Assembly (NCBI GenBank): GCA_024721275.1
Contig: JAMPIX010000002.1
Location: 124,001 to 188,000, forward strand
Direction of reading: 5' to 3'
DNA length: 64,000 nucleotides
Source of the DNA: Mycoplasma sp.
GTDB lineage: Bacteria > Bacillota_I > Bacilli_A > Mycoplasmatales > Metamycoplasmataceae
Positions 42,853 through 51,062 of the stretch are shown here, one piece after another (the stretch's first letter is position 1; every line of letters starts with the position of its first letter). The position numbers and the translations under genes are program-made. The notes beneath the pieces are model-generated. The model saw nothing but the letters and a program-made list of their open reading frames with translations. It was not told the origin of the DNA and ran no database searches.

Positions 42853-43917
42853 ATCTTCTCCAGAAACTCCAAAAAGATTCATTTCCATTTCAGCTTGATC
42901 ATCTTCCATTTTTTTAATTAGGAAATCTATTTCACTTTGAATACTTTCAACAGTTGATTCATTAGTAATCAGTTTACTTTTTAGTCCTTTTTCTATTGTT
43001 AATAAATCATAATCAGGTTTTTCTTCTTCAATAGAAAAATCATTAAAAATATTTTGAAAATTTTCCATTATAAACTCGTCATTTTTAAAGTCTTCAAAAT
43101 GAGAAGATGAAGCATTTTTCTTATTTTCAATATAATGACCAATATTTTTTGCACTTGATTTTTTTAATATATTAAGTATGTTTTTGTATTTTCCTTTTTT
43201 AATAGAGAACTTTGAATTTTCTGTATAAAATTTTTTTAATACTTTATATCTATTATCTGATTGTTCTTTATTATCAGAAATTCATTTCATTCTTAATACA
43301 TCATCAAGTGAATAATGTCTAAGCATTTCCATAAGTATTTTGTCATCAATATCGATTTTGACCTTACTTATATCTTTTGGATTATAAGCTTTTGCATAAA
43401 GATAACCACCAATTATAGAAGCAACTGCACCATCACTAATCTTTGTATAATTCGAACTTTTTGTAAACTTACCTTTTTTGTAATTACTATAACTCATTTT
43501 TTCAATAGCTTTTGGAGAAATTTTGCTTTGATCAAGATTAAAATATTTAGTAGATTCATAGCCATAACTCATTTTTGATAATTTAGCTGAAAACACTCTT
43601 GTTTCTGGATATTGAGAAACTTCTTTAAAATTTCTTCCAAAAAGTTTAGCTAAAATTTTTCTTTCTAGTCCACCATTTCAAGAAATAAAAGTGGGGTTTG
43701 AAATATTTCATTCATTAAGAATATTATTTATTTCAGTTTTAGTAGTTTTAAAAACATTATTTTTTTTAATTTTTGTAAAATCAAGAACAACAACTTTTGC
43801 ATCACCTGTATTTACATTACAAATAGAAAAAGCATAAGGTAATTCATTCTCGGAATGAACCATTCATGATATTGGTGCTGATATTGCTTCAAAATCTATA
43901 TAAACTTCGTTACTCAT
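42844..43917 (-). CDS. Predicted DEDD-type nuclease-like protein (DUF2779-like)
   Basis: A 357-residue protein I do not recognise with certainty. The N-terminal 210 residues look like an RNase-H-fold 3'-5' exonuclease: 'EVYIDFEAISAP' gives an Asp-x-Glu pair (D8, E10), 'TFISWNGGLERKIL' a possible second motif (residues 77-88), and 'HYSLDDVLRMKWI' (D205/D206) a terminal Asp. The order fits DEDD enzymes and DUF2779. The C-terminal part is Lys/Asn-rich and then acidic ('IEEEKPDYDLLTIEKGL'). TATAAT ends seven bases before the ATG, so the mRNA looks leaderless. It lies next to an Abi_2 gene and a cyclase, which suggests defence. Confidence 0.5.
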
Positions 43918-43934
43918 TTTTAAAATTATATTAC

Positions 43935-44780
43935 TTATTCAAAATACTTAAAATATTTTTGATATATTTCATCTTTTATTTGCTCTGGCAAAATTTTATT
44001 ATTTTCTTTTCAAAAATTTAAAACTCTTTTTGGCGCATCAGGAATTAATTTAATTAATGATTTTACAAAATTACTTCAGCGAATAACACCTTTGCCTTTA
44101 AATGTTTTAAAAAATATTTTTTCCTTTATTGGATTCATATGTGCAATTCTATTTCTATATTTATTTATGTTACCCATATCTTTAAACGAAATATTCATTT
44201 TCTTGTAAATATTATTTTCTTTAAAATTTTTATTGTATTTTATTAATTTTTTTAAATCTCCCAATGATAAGGAATTTATAAATATTCAAATAGGAGATAT
44301 ATTATTTTTTAGTTTTCCTTTTAAAATTAATTCATCTTCTTCTATATGTTTTTCATGAATTGCATTAATTTTAGTTAAAAAATTTTTGAAATAATTATCA
44401 TCTTTTTTAAAAATATAACCATCTTTCGATAAATAGTTAAATGCATTATTTTTACTAATTGAATCAGCAATATTTCTTTTAAAAAGATGTTCAATCTCAT
44501 AAATTAGTTCAAAAACAAAAAATGATGATTTTTTACTAAATTCATGTAATTTTAAAATATCTGAAAGTTTAGTACCCCTAATATATTTTAGTCCTTGATT
44601 TTTGAAAATTTCTTTTCTAAACATATTGCTAAATTCATATATAAAATAAGCATAATTAATTTTTTCAAAAACATTTTTTACATCTATTTCTAATCCTCTT
44701 TTTGATAAAACATATTCCATTTCACTAATAGTGAAATATTCATTATTATAAGTGTCAATTTTTATGTCTTCTTTATTCAT
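43935..44780 (-). CDS. Abi_2-family (AbiD/AbiF-like) HEPN protein
   Basis: A 281-residue protein. 'ISEMEYVLSKRGLEI', 'SSFFVFELIYEIEHLFKRNI' and the C-terminal 'INKYRNRIAHMNP' match the Abi_2 family of abortive-infection proteins. R209 and H214 form the R-x4-H motif of HEPN ribonucleases. It is therefore predicted to be an RNase-type toxin that stops growth on phage infection; activity and trigger are inferred. A short structured RNA with its own promoter and terminator is encoded immediately upstream (44795-44869). The gene then has its own TATAAT seven bases before the ATG, so it is probably leaderless. UGA (Trp) occurs at residue 165 and in 'GVIRWSNF'. Confidence 0.72.
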
Positions 44781-44794
44781 TTTCTAAATTATAT

Positions 44795-44869
44795 CAATAA
44801 AAAAAATAGAAGCGGACGCATCCAACTTCTATCTAGGACATCCGTCCCCCCATACTTATTAGTATAGCA
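44795..44869 (-). ncRNA. Putative small structured RNA upstream of the Abi_2 gene
   Basis: On the minus strand an extended -10 (TGC-TATACT, 44861-44869) predicts a start near 44855. About 55-60 bases follow: GGGGGGACGGATGTCC, a short linker, then ATAGAAG...GGATGCGTCC...CTTCTAT and eight T residues (terminator stem 44806-44832). GGAC/GTCC forms a small 5' hairpin; alternatively GGACG pairs with CGTCC in the 3' part, which would compete with or form a pseudoknot with the terminator. It is strikingly GC-rich for this genome. A genuine short RNA is likely; its partner is inferred from position. Confidence 0.6.
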
Positions 44870-44896
44870 CTTTATTAAAGTAAAATATAAAACTTA

Positions 44897-45457
44897 CTAA
44901 AATCAAAATCATAGATTTTTTTTAGATGTAGATACCTTTGACTTATTTGGTTTGTGAGACATAAATAATTTTTTCATTTGATCTACAGACTTATTATCAT
45001 CTAAACCTTTTTTTAAAGGTAAAACTCATTTTTTAGTAGTGTATTCACCATAATTTTTGTTAGTAATTTTAGAACCATGAGCTGCTGCATTTATCGAGTG
45101 TGACACAATTAAATTTTCATTTCCTCCTTGTTTAAATAGTCCATAAGAAACTCCTATACCCATCTCTATTTCTAAATCCTCTTCTAAAAATAAAACTTTT
45201 CCGTCTATTTCATCAAATAGATTAATTATTTCTTTTTCATTATCTAAAGAAGAAATGTTAAAAAGCATTAAAACTCCATCTCCTATAAAATATGTTTTTC
45301 GATGACTTAAATTTTTTCAATTTCCAGTATATGAAGAAAATTGAGAAAATATTTTTTCATGTTTTGATAATTTTGTATCTAATGATTCGTCTAAATCAGA
45401 TGAATTTCTTACATCAATATATATTGAAATTATTTTTTTCTTTTGTTTTTTACTCAT
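44897..45457 (-). CDS. Class III nucleotidyl cyclase-like protein
   Basis: A 186-residue protein with the core of class III adenylate/guanylate cyclases. 'IISIYIDVRNSSDL' gives the first metal Asp (D15), 'YFIGDGVLMLFNI' the second (D60), 'EMGIGVSYGLF' the central strand, and 'SHSINAAAHGSKI' corresponds to the V-N-x-A-A-R-L block with the conserved Asn (N123); the usual Arg is His. The size suits stand-alone defence cyclases such as those of Pycsar systems, but no cyclic-nucleotide-binding effector is adjacent. Product nucleotide unknown. TATAAT ends six bases before the ATG, so the mRNA looks leaderless. Next downstream are the small RNA and the Abi_2 gene. Confidence 0.65.
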
Positions 45458-45543
45458 AAATAAATTATATTCAAAAAATAAATGAGTAAAAAAAATAAAT
45501 ATTTAAAATAGTATAATTTAAATAAATTAAGGAGATTAATACT

Positions 45544-46221
45544 ATGGGGAAAATAATTATTGGAAAAAATAGTGTCTTGGATGCTATTGAAAATGAACTG
45601 CCTATTAAAAAAGTTTATACAAGTGACAAAAATATTAAAAGCAATAAATTTGAAATCATTTATAAAAATAATATAGAACTGAATAAAATTTCCAATAAGA
45701 ATCATCAAGGATATATTTTAGAATTACAAGAATTTAATTATTCAACAATAGATGAATTAATTAAAAGCGATCCCAAAAGGGTACTAATTTTAGATCATAT
45801 TCAAGATCCTCAAAATTTTGGTTCTATTTTAAGAAGTGCAAATGCATTTGGTGTTAAATTTATAATTTTTCCAAAAAACAGACAAGTAGATGTTACAGAT
45901 ACTGTATTAAAAGTTTCATCTGGCGGATTTGTTGGTTTGAAATTAATTAAAGTTACTAATATAAGTAGAACAATAAGTATTTTGAAGGAGCATAATTATT
46001 GAATATACGCTTCTACTTTAAGTGGCAATTCTACAGAAATAAGCAAAGTTGAACCATCGGAAAAAATGGTTTTTGTAATAGGTAATGAAGAAAAAGGAGT
46101 ATCGCAAAATGTAGTAAAAAATTGTGATTTCAATTTTCACATAGAAATGTACGGCACTGTTCAATCATTAAATGCTGCTGTAGCAACTGCAATTATTTTA
46201 TTTAATTTTGCAAAAATATAA
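45544..46221 (+). CDS. rlmB: 23S rRNA (guanosine-2'-O-)-methyltransferase RlmB (TrmH family)
   Basis: A 225-residue SPOUT methyltransferase. 'MGKIIIGKNSVLDAIE' is the RlmB-type substrate-binding N-terminus; 'LDHIQDPQNFGSILRSANAF' (motif 1, N-x-G-x-x-x-R), 'VIGNEEKGVSQ' (motif 2) and 'GTVQSLNAAVATAI' (motif 3, S-L-N-x-x-x-A) are all present. Promoter TATAAT at 45512-45517 and an AAGGAG Shine-Dalgarno. It precedes the sigma factor, rpmG, secE and nusG, the same order as in Bacillus. One UGA ('HNYWIYAST') is Trp. Confidence 0.94.
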
Positions 46222-46761
46222 ATGTCAAGTACAAAAAATAGAATTTACAAAGAACAAGTCATTAATTTTTCATATAAGAAATATGAATACATAATTAAAA
46301 AAATGGCAATTTTATGTAAAAAAAGGCATACAAATTTACCATTAGAAGTAGATGATTATATAAATTACTTTTTAATGGAATTTAATGATGTTACAAAAAA
46401 ATTTAATTCAAAATATAATGTTAAATTTGAAACTTATCTCTCTTATCATTCTTATTATAAGATGTCTAGTTATGCTAAAAAATTTATGAATAAAAACAAT
46501 ACTTTAATGAATAATATGGTTTCATTCAATGATGTTTTTTATATAGCGGGTGAAAACAATCACGAAATCTTTAATCAAGAAAAAATAAACATTGAAATGC
46601 CCAAAATGTCTTTTTTTGAAAAGAATACTTTTAGAATTTATTTTCAAAAAAACAATAGCATAAAACAAACTTCAAAAATCTTAAATAAAAGTGAAAGTGC
46701 TGTAATTGCTGCTATAGCAAGAATAAGAAAAAAGTTTAGAGCTAATAAAACAATTCAATAA
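46222..46761 (+). CDS. Sigma-70-like factor (SigH-like)
   Basis: A 179-residue protein in the position of sigH, between rlmB and rpmG-secE-nusG. 'KNNSIKQTSKILNKSESAVI' with 'AAIARIRKKFRANK' is a region-4-type helix-turn-helix. The N-terminal 100 residues could be a degenerate region 2 ('LSYHSYYKMSSYAKKFM' near the -10-recognition helix). Mycoplasmas carry similar divergent factors linked to recombination and competence-like genes. Its regulon is unknown. It starts on the base after the rlmB stop. Confidence 0.7.
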   Translation: MSSTKNRIYKEQVINFSYKKYEYIIKKMAILCKKRHTNLPLEVDDYINYFLMEFNDVTKKFNSKYNVKFETYLSYHSYYKMSSYAKKFMNKNNTLMNNMVSFNDVFYIAGENNHEIFNQEKINIEMPKMSFFEKNTFRIYFQKNNSIKQTSKILNKSESAVIAAIARIRKKFRANKTIQ

Positions 46762-46785
46762 ATGTGCTATACTTAAAGTACTAAA

Positions 46786-46926
46786 ATGAAGAGTAAAATA
46801 ATGCTTGCATGTGAGATATGTCATACAAGGAATTACAAAACAAATAAATCTAAAGAAGAAAGAGTTAGAGTTAAAAAGTTTTGTAAAAAATGTAGAAAAC
46901 ACACAATGCACCTAGAGGAAAAATAG
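46786..46926 (+). CDS. rpmG: 50S ribosomal protein L33
   Basis: A 46-residue L33 with two zinc knuckles, 'ACEICHTRNY' and 'FCKKCRKHT', so it is the C+ (zinc-binding) form. It is too short for most ORF cut-offs. An extended -10 (TGC-TATACT at 46768-46773) lies 12 bases before the ATG, with no convincing Shine-Dalgarno, so the leader is nearly absent. secE follows after four bases. Confidence 0.93.
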   Translation: MKSKIMLACEICHTRNYKTNKSKEERVRVKKFCKKCRKHTMHLEEK

Positions 46927-46930
46927 TAGA

Positions 46931-47110
46931 ATGAAGAATAGTATAAAGAGATTTTTAAAAGAATTCAAAAGAATGAAATGACCAACAACAAAAGAATTCT
47001 TTTTCTTTTTCTCGCTTTCTTTAGTATTTCTAATAATAACTTCACTATTTTTCTATGGAGTTAGCTTATTATTTACGCATTTATGAGATTCAATAGGAGT
47101 GAGTTTATAA
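46931..47110 (+). CDS. secE: Preprotein translocase subunit SecE
   Basis: A 59-residue single-span SecE, the clamp subunit of SecYEG. The amphipathic 'RFLKEFKRMKWPTTKEFF' (with the conserved W-P) is followed by one transmembrane helix ('SLSLVFLIITSLFFYGVSLL'). Trp codons are UGA. It sits between rpmG and nusG, its normal place. The Shine-Dalgarno GAGG lies within the end of rpmG. Confidence 0.93.
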
Positions 47111-47113
47111 AAA

Positions 47114-47683
47114 ATGGAAAGAAACGAAATGAAATGATACACAATTACAACGATGCCGAGAAAGGAAAAAAAAGTTGTAGAAAGTTTAGAAACTAGAAAA
47201 GTAAATGAAAATCTTGACCATTTATTTTCTGAATTTTTTGTTGCAATCGTTCCTTATAGAACACCAAAAGGGAAAGTAAGTGAAAAAAACTTATATCCTG
47301 GATATGTTTTTATAAAAATGGATATGACAGATGAAGCTTGATTTAAAGTTAGAAATACTGAATTTGTTACTGGTTTAGTTGGATCATCTGGTCAAAGAAC
47401 AAAACCTACACCTATTTCTGAATTTCAAATGAGAAAAATGTTTAAAAGACTTGATGAAGCAAAAGAAAATTTTAAAAATGAAAATCCCGGAAAAGTTAAA
47501 ACTAATTTCAAAATAAATGTTGGAGATAGAGTTTTAATTACTGAAGGAACAATGAAAGATGAAGTTGGAACAATTCTTGAAATTCACGAAGATAGAGAAG
47601 TTGCTATTATTGAGTTAATTGTTTTTGAAAGAAAAACACCAACAGAAATTCCTATAAAACATATAAAAGGCGCAACCTTATAA
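47114..47683 (+). CDS. nusG: Transcription antitermination factor NusG
   Basis: A 189-residue NusG that binds RNA polymerase and couples it to the ribosome. The NGN domain shows 'KWYTITTMPRKEKKV' and 'NLYPGYVFIKMDMTDEAWFK' followed by 'VRNTEFVTGLVG'. The C-terminal KOW domain is 'INVGDRVLITEGTMKDEVGT' with 'IPIKHIKGATL'. The start at 47114 (MERNEMKWYT) lies three bases after the secE stop; M6 is also possible. UGA codons encode the Trp residues. Confidence 0.94.
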
Positions 47684-47705
47684 TTTAATTTTTAATTATT
47701 TTTGT

Positions 47706-47813
47706 TATACTATATATACACTGTTAACTATTAAGTAGTTTTTAGTGTATATATTTTATTTAGTGTGTGGAAGATTAAGATCGTTATACCACTCAGAGAA
47801 AGGAAGTTTGCTC
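47706..47813 (+). promoter_or_regulatory. rplK-rplA promoter and structured leader
   Basis: An extended -10 (TG-T-TATACT, 47706-47711) is followed by a large hairpin whose arms are TATACACT and AGTGTATA, with an inner AACTA/TAGTT stem, at about 47715-47755. Next comes GTGTGGAAGATTAAGATCG...ACCAC, closable by GTGG/CCAC, then AAAGGAAG and the GTG start of rplK. The first hairpin could also end nusG transcription. The second element is a candidate L1-binding site, since L1 commonly represses the L11-L1 operon. Confidence 0.5.
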
Positions 47814-48398
47814 GTGGCTAAAAAAGTAGTACGTATCGCAAAATTACAATTTAACGCTGGTCAAGCAAAACCAGGTCCAGAATTAGCTGGTCTTGGGATT
47901 GTTATGCCAGAGTTTACAAGACAATTTAATGATGAAACAAGAGATAGAGGATCAGAACCTGTTCCTGTAGCTATTACAGTTTATAATGATAAATCATTTG
48001 ATTTTAAATTATTTACTGCACCAGCATCATATAAATTATTACAAGCAGCAAAAATTAAAAAAGGAGCTGCAAATTCAAAAACAGAAATCGTTGGAAAAAT
48101 AACAAAAAAACAATTACAAGAAATAGCAGAATATAAAATGGTTGACTTAAATGCTCATACTATTGAAGCTGCAATGAAAATTATTGCCGGAACTGCAAAG
48201 AACATGGGAATAGTTATTGAAGGTATTGACAACGTTGAAGAAGCAATGGCTCAAGCTAAAGCAGCTGAAAAACAATTGAAAGCAGCAGAAGCAGCTGAAG
48301 AAAGATTAGAAGCAGAAGCAGAAGCAGCTAAAGATGCTGTAGATTCATTCGAATCCGAAAAAGGAAGCGATGGAGACGATGAGGAGGAAAGTAAATAA
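47814..48398 (+). CDS. rplK: 50S ribosomal protein L11 with acidic C-terminal extension
   Basis: A 194-residue L11 starting at GTG (47814), placed nine bases after AAAGGAAG. The core (residues 1-140) is normal: 'LQFNAGQAKPGPELAGLGI', 'FTAPASYKLLQAAKIKKGA' and 'ITKKQLQEIAEYKMVDLNAH', ending 'IAGTAKNMGIVIEG'. About 50 further residues form an Ala/Glu-rich coiled-coil ('QAKAAEKQLKAAEAAEERLE') and an acidic end ('SEKGSDGDDEEESK'). Typical L11 has about 141 residues, so this tail is an addition. Its stop overlaps the rplA start by one base. Confidence 0.95.
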   Translation: MAKKVVRIAKLQFNAGQAKPGPELAGLGIVMPEFTRQFNDETRDRGSEPVPVAITVYNDKSFDFKLFTAPASYKLLQAAKIKKGAANSKTEIVGKITKKQLQEIAEYKMVDLNAHTIEAAMKIIAGTAKNMGIVIEGIDNVEEAMAQAKAAEKQLKAAEAAEERLEAEAEAAKDAVDSFESEKGSDGDDEEESK

Positions 48399-49087
48399 TG
48401 GCTAAAAAAATTAACAAAAAATTAGCAGAAGCTAGAAAAAAAGTTGATGCAGAAAAATTTTACACCTTATCAGATGCAATTAAATTAGCAAAGGAAACAT
48501 CATATACAAAATTTGTTGGTTCATTAGATTTAGCAATTAAATTAAATCTTGATGTTAGAAAAGCTGAACAACAATTAAGAGGTTCAATTGCATTACCTCA
48601 CAGTACAGGTAAAACTGTTAAAGTTTTAGTTGTTACAAATGATGCTAATTTAACTACACAAGCTAAAGAAGCAGGGGCTGATTTAGTTTACAATACTGAA
48701 GATTTAACAGCAATGTTACAAAAAGAAGTATTTGATTTTGATATTATGGTTGCTGATCCAAAAATGATGCCAGTATTAGGTAAATATGGTAGATTACTTG
48801 GACCTAAAGGACTTATGCCTAACCCTAAAGAAGGAACAGTTACACCAAATGTTGGTAAAGCAGTTACTGAACTTAAAAAAGGTAAAGCAAAATATAGAAC
48901 AGATAAATCTGGGATTGTGCATGTTTCAATAGGTAAAGCATCTATTAGTGATAAAGAATTATTAGAAAATGCAGAACACATATTAGCAGTTATTAAGAAA
49001 TTAAGACCAACTGTTGTTAAAGGTGCATATTTCTTAACACTTTCTATATCAGCATCAATGGGACCATCAATAAAAATAGAGTTTTAA
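48398..49087 (+). CDS. rplA: 50S ribosomal protein L1
   Basis: A 229-residue L1 of the ribosomal L1 stalk, which may also repress its own operon. 'DLAIKLNLDVRKAEQQLRGS', 'LPHSTGKTVKVLVV', 'GRLLGPKGLMPNPKEGTVTP' and 'LRPTVVKGAYFLTLSISASM' are the conserved blocks. Length and motifs are normal. The ATG overlaps the rplK stop codon (TAATGG), giving coupled translation. A terminator follows within 30 bases. Confidence 0.97.
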   Translation: MAKKINKKLAEARKKVDAEKFYTLSDAIKLAKETSYTKFVGSLDLAIKLNLDVRKAEQQLRGSIALPHSTGKTVKVLVVTNDANLTTQAKEAGADLVYNTEDLTAMLQKEVFDFDIMVADPKMMPVLGKYGRLLGPKGLMPNPKEGTVTPNVGKAVTELKKGKAKYRTDKSGIVHVSIGKASISDKELLENAEHILAVIKKLRPTVVKGAYFLTLSISASMGPSIKIEF

Positions 49088-49113
49088 TAAATAAACAATT
49101 GAATTCAAAATAG

Positions 49114-49145
49114 AACACTTATAGGGTGTTTTATTTTTTTTATTT
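49114..49145 (+). terminator. Intrinsic terminator after rplA
   Basis: AACACT and GGTGTT form a 6-bp stem with a TATAG loop, followed by TTATTTTTTTT. It ends the rplK-rplA transcript before pepF. Confidence 0.75.
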
Positions 49146-49184
49146 TTATAAATGTTAAAATTTATATTATAGAAATGAGGTAGT

Positions 49185-51011
49185 ATGAAAGCTAAACAAT
49201 ATAAAAAGAGAAGTGAAATTCCAACAAAATATAAATGAGATTTAGACGATATTTTACAAGGGAAAAAAATAGATGATTTAATTAATGAATATAAAAATAT
49301 ATATGAATCTTTAATTTTAAAAAAAGATGATAAATTCAAAAATTCTAAAAATTTTTTAGAGTGATTAAAAGTAGAAGATCAACTTGAACTACTTAATAAT
49401 AAAATTAGCAATTGACTAAATAATACAATAAACCAAAATCTTGTAAATCCAGAAGTTAATAAGACTATGCAAGAATGAGAATTCATTCAATATAATTTGT
49501 CAAAAAAAATGGGTCCATCTAAACCTGATATTTTTAAAAATGCTTCATTAATAAAAAAATGAATTGCAAATAAGGAATTTGATAATTATAGAATTGAATA
49601 TAACAGAATTCTAGAAGAAAAGAAACATCAACTACCAAAAGCTATTCAAGAATTTAGATCTGTTGAACAAAGAGCTGACATACATGCTGAATCAGTATTT
49701 TCTATACTTTCATACACTGAATTAGATTTTGGTTATGCTACTTCATCAACCGGTAAAAAAATTAAAATAACAAATGCAAATAGAATGAAGCTTTCTGAGA
49801 ATAGTGATGCAAAAATAAGAAAAACATCAATGTTAGGATATAGAGATGCACATTTAAAACATAAAGAATCAATGTCAAATTTATTATTTCAACATTTTAA
49901 AAAAATAACAGTTTGATCAAAACTTTTAAAACATGATTCAGTAATTGATTATTTAATTTTTCCAGATAGATCTACAGAAAAATTATTAGTTTCATTATAT
50001 GAAGCTGTTCAAAGTAATTTAAAAACATTCAAGGACTATGAAGCAATTCATAAAAAAGTATATAAATCTAAATTTAAAAAAGCAATGACTAAATTTGATA
50101 GAAATGTTCCATTAGTAAATGTAAAAACAGATTTTACAATAGAAGAAATGCAAGGAATAATATTAAAAGCATTTAAACCATTTGGCAAAGAATATATTGA
50201 CATCATAAAAAAATCTTTTAAAGAAAGATGAGTTGATTATATGGCGGTTGATAATAAATACACCGGTGCTTATTCAATAGGTGAACAATACGGAATTGAT
50301 AAAAAATATATATTAATGAATAATGATGGAACAATAAGAAGTTTAGAAACGTTAGCACATGAGTTAGGTCACTCAATGCATTCATATTTTGCTGAAAAAG
50401 ATAATCATATTAGAAATGCAGAATATTCAATTTTTGTTGCCGAAATAGCTTCCATATTTAATGAATTAATTTTATTTGATTATTTACTTAATACAACAAA
50501 AAGTGATAAATTGAAATTTAAAATTAGACAACAAATGGCTAAAGGTTTTGAAGGTACTGTATTGAGACAAATCATTTTTTCAAATTATGAATATGACATG
50601 TATAAATTAATCGAAAGTGGTAAAGCGGTTTCAACATATGATGCAATTTCAAAAGTTTATTATGATAATTCATCAAAATATGCTTTAAGTAAAAGTAAAT
50701 ACAACAAAGATGAACAATGATTAGCAGTAAATGTTCCACATTATTATTACAATTTCTATGTATATAAATATGCAATTGGTCAACTAGCTGCAAATATATT
50801 ATTTAAGAGATATAAAAAAGATGGCAAGTCTTCATTGCAAACTTATATAGATAAATTTTTATCAATTGGTTCAACACTAACACCACTTGAAACATTAAGA
50901 AATATTGATATTGATTTAGAAAATCCAGAAACTTATAAAGAAGGTTTCGAAATTGCAAATGAAAACAATTTAGAATTAAAGAAATTAGCTAAAAAGTTGT
51001 TTAAAATATAA
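49185..51011 (+). CDS. pepF: Oligoendopeptidase F
   Basis: A 608-residue M3B-family zinc metallopeptidase that cleaves short peptides in the cytoplasm. The active site is 'ETLAHELGHSMHSYF' (HExGH, where E is catalytic) with the downstream Glu in 'VAEIASIFNELILFDYL'. The C-terminal 'NFYVYKYAIGQLAANIL' block is also typical of PepF. It likely recycles amino acids from imported peptides. GAGG Shine-Dalgarno before the ATG at 49185; many Trp codons are UGA, so the standard code would fragment it. Confidence 0.95.
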
Positions 51012-51062
51012 ATATATTAGAGTTTTAATAAAATAATTTATAATTTAAAAAAAGGTAAAGAA

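Noticed and set aside
44795-44869. Guanidine-II or fluoride riboswitch
   Set aside because: There are two small hairpins, but the ACGR loops of guanidine-II and the fluoride motif are not seen, and no matching exporter gene follows.
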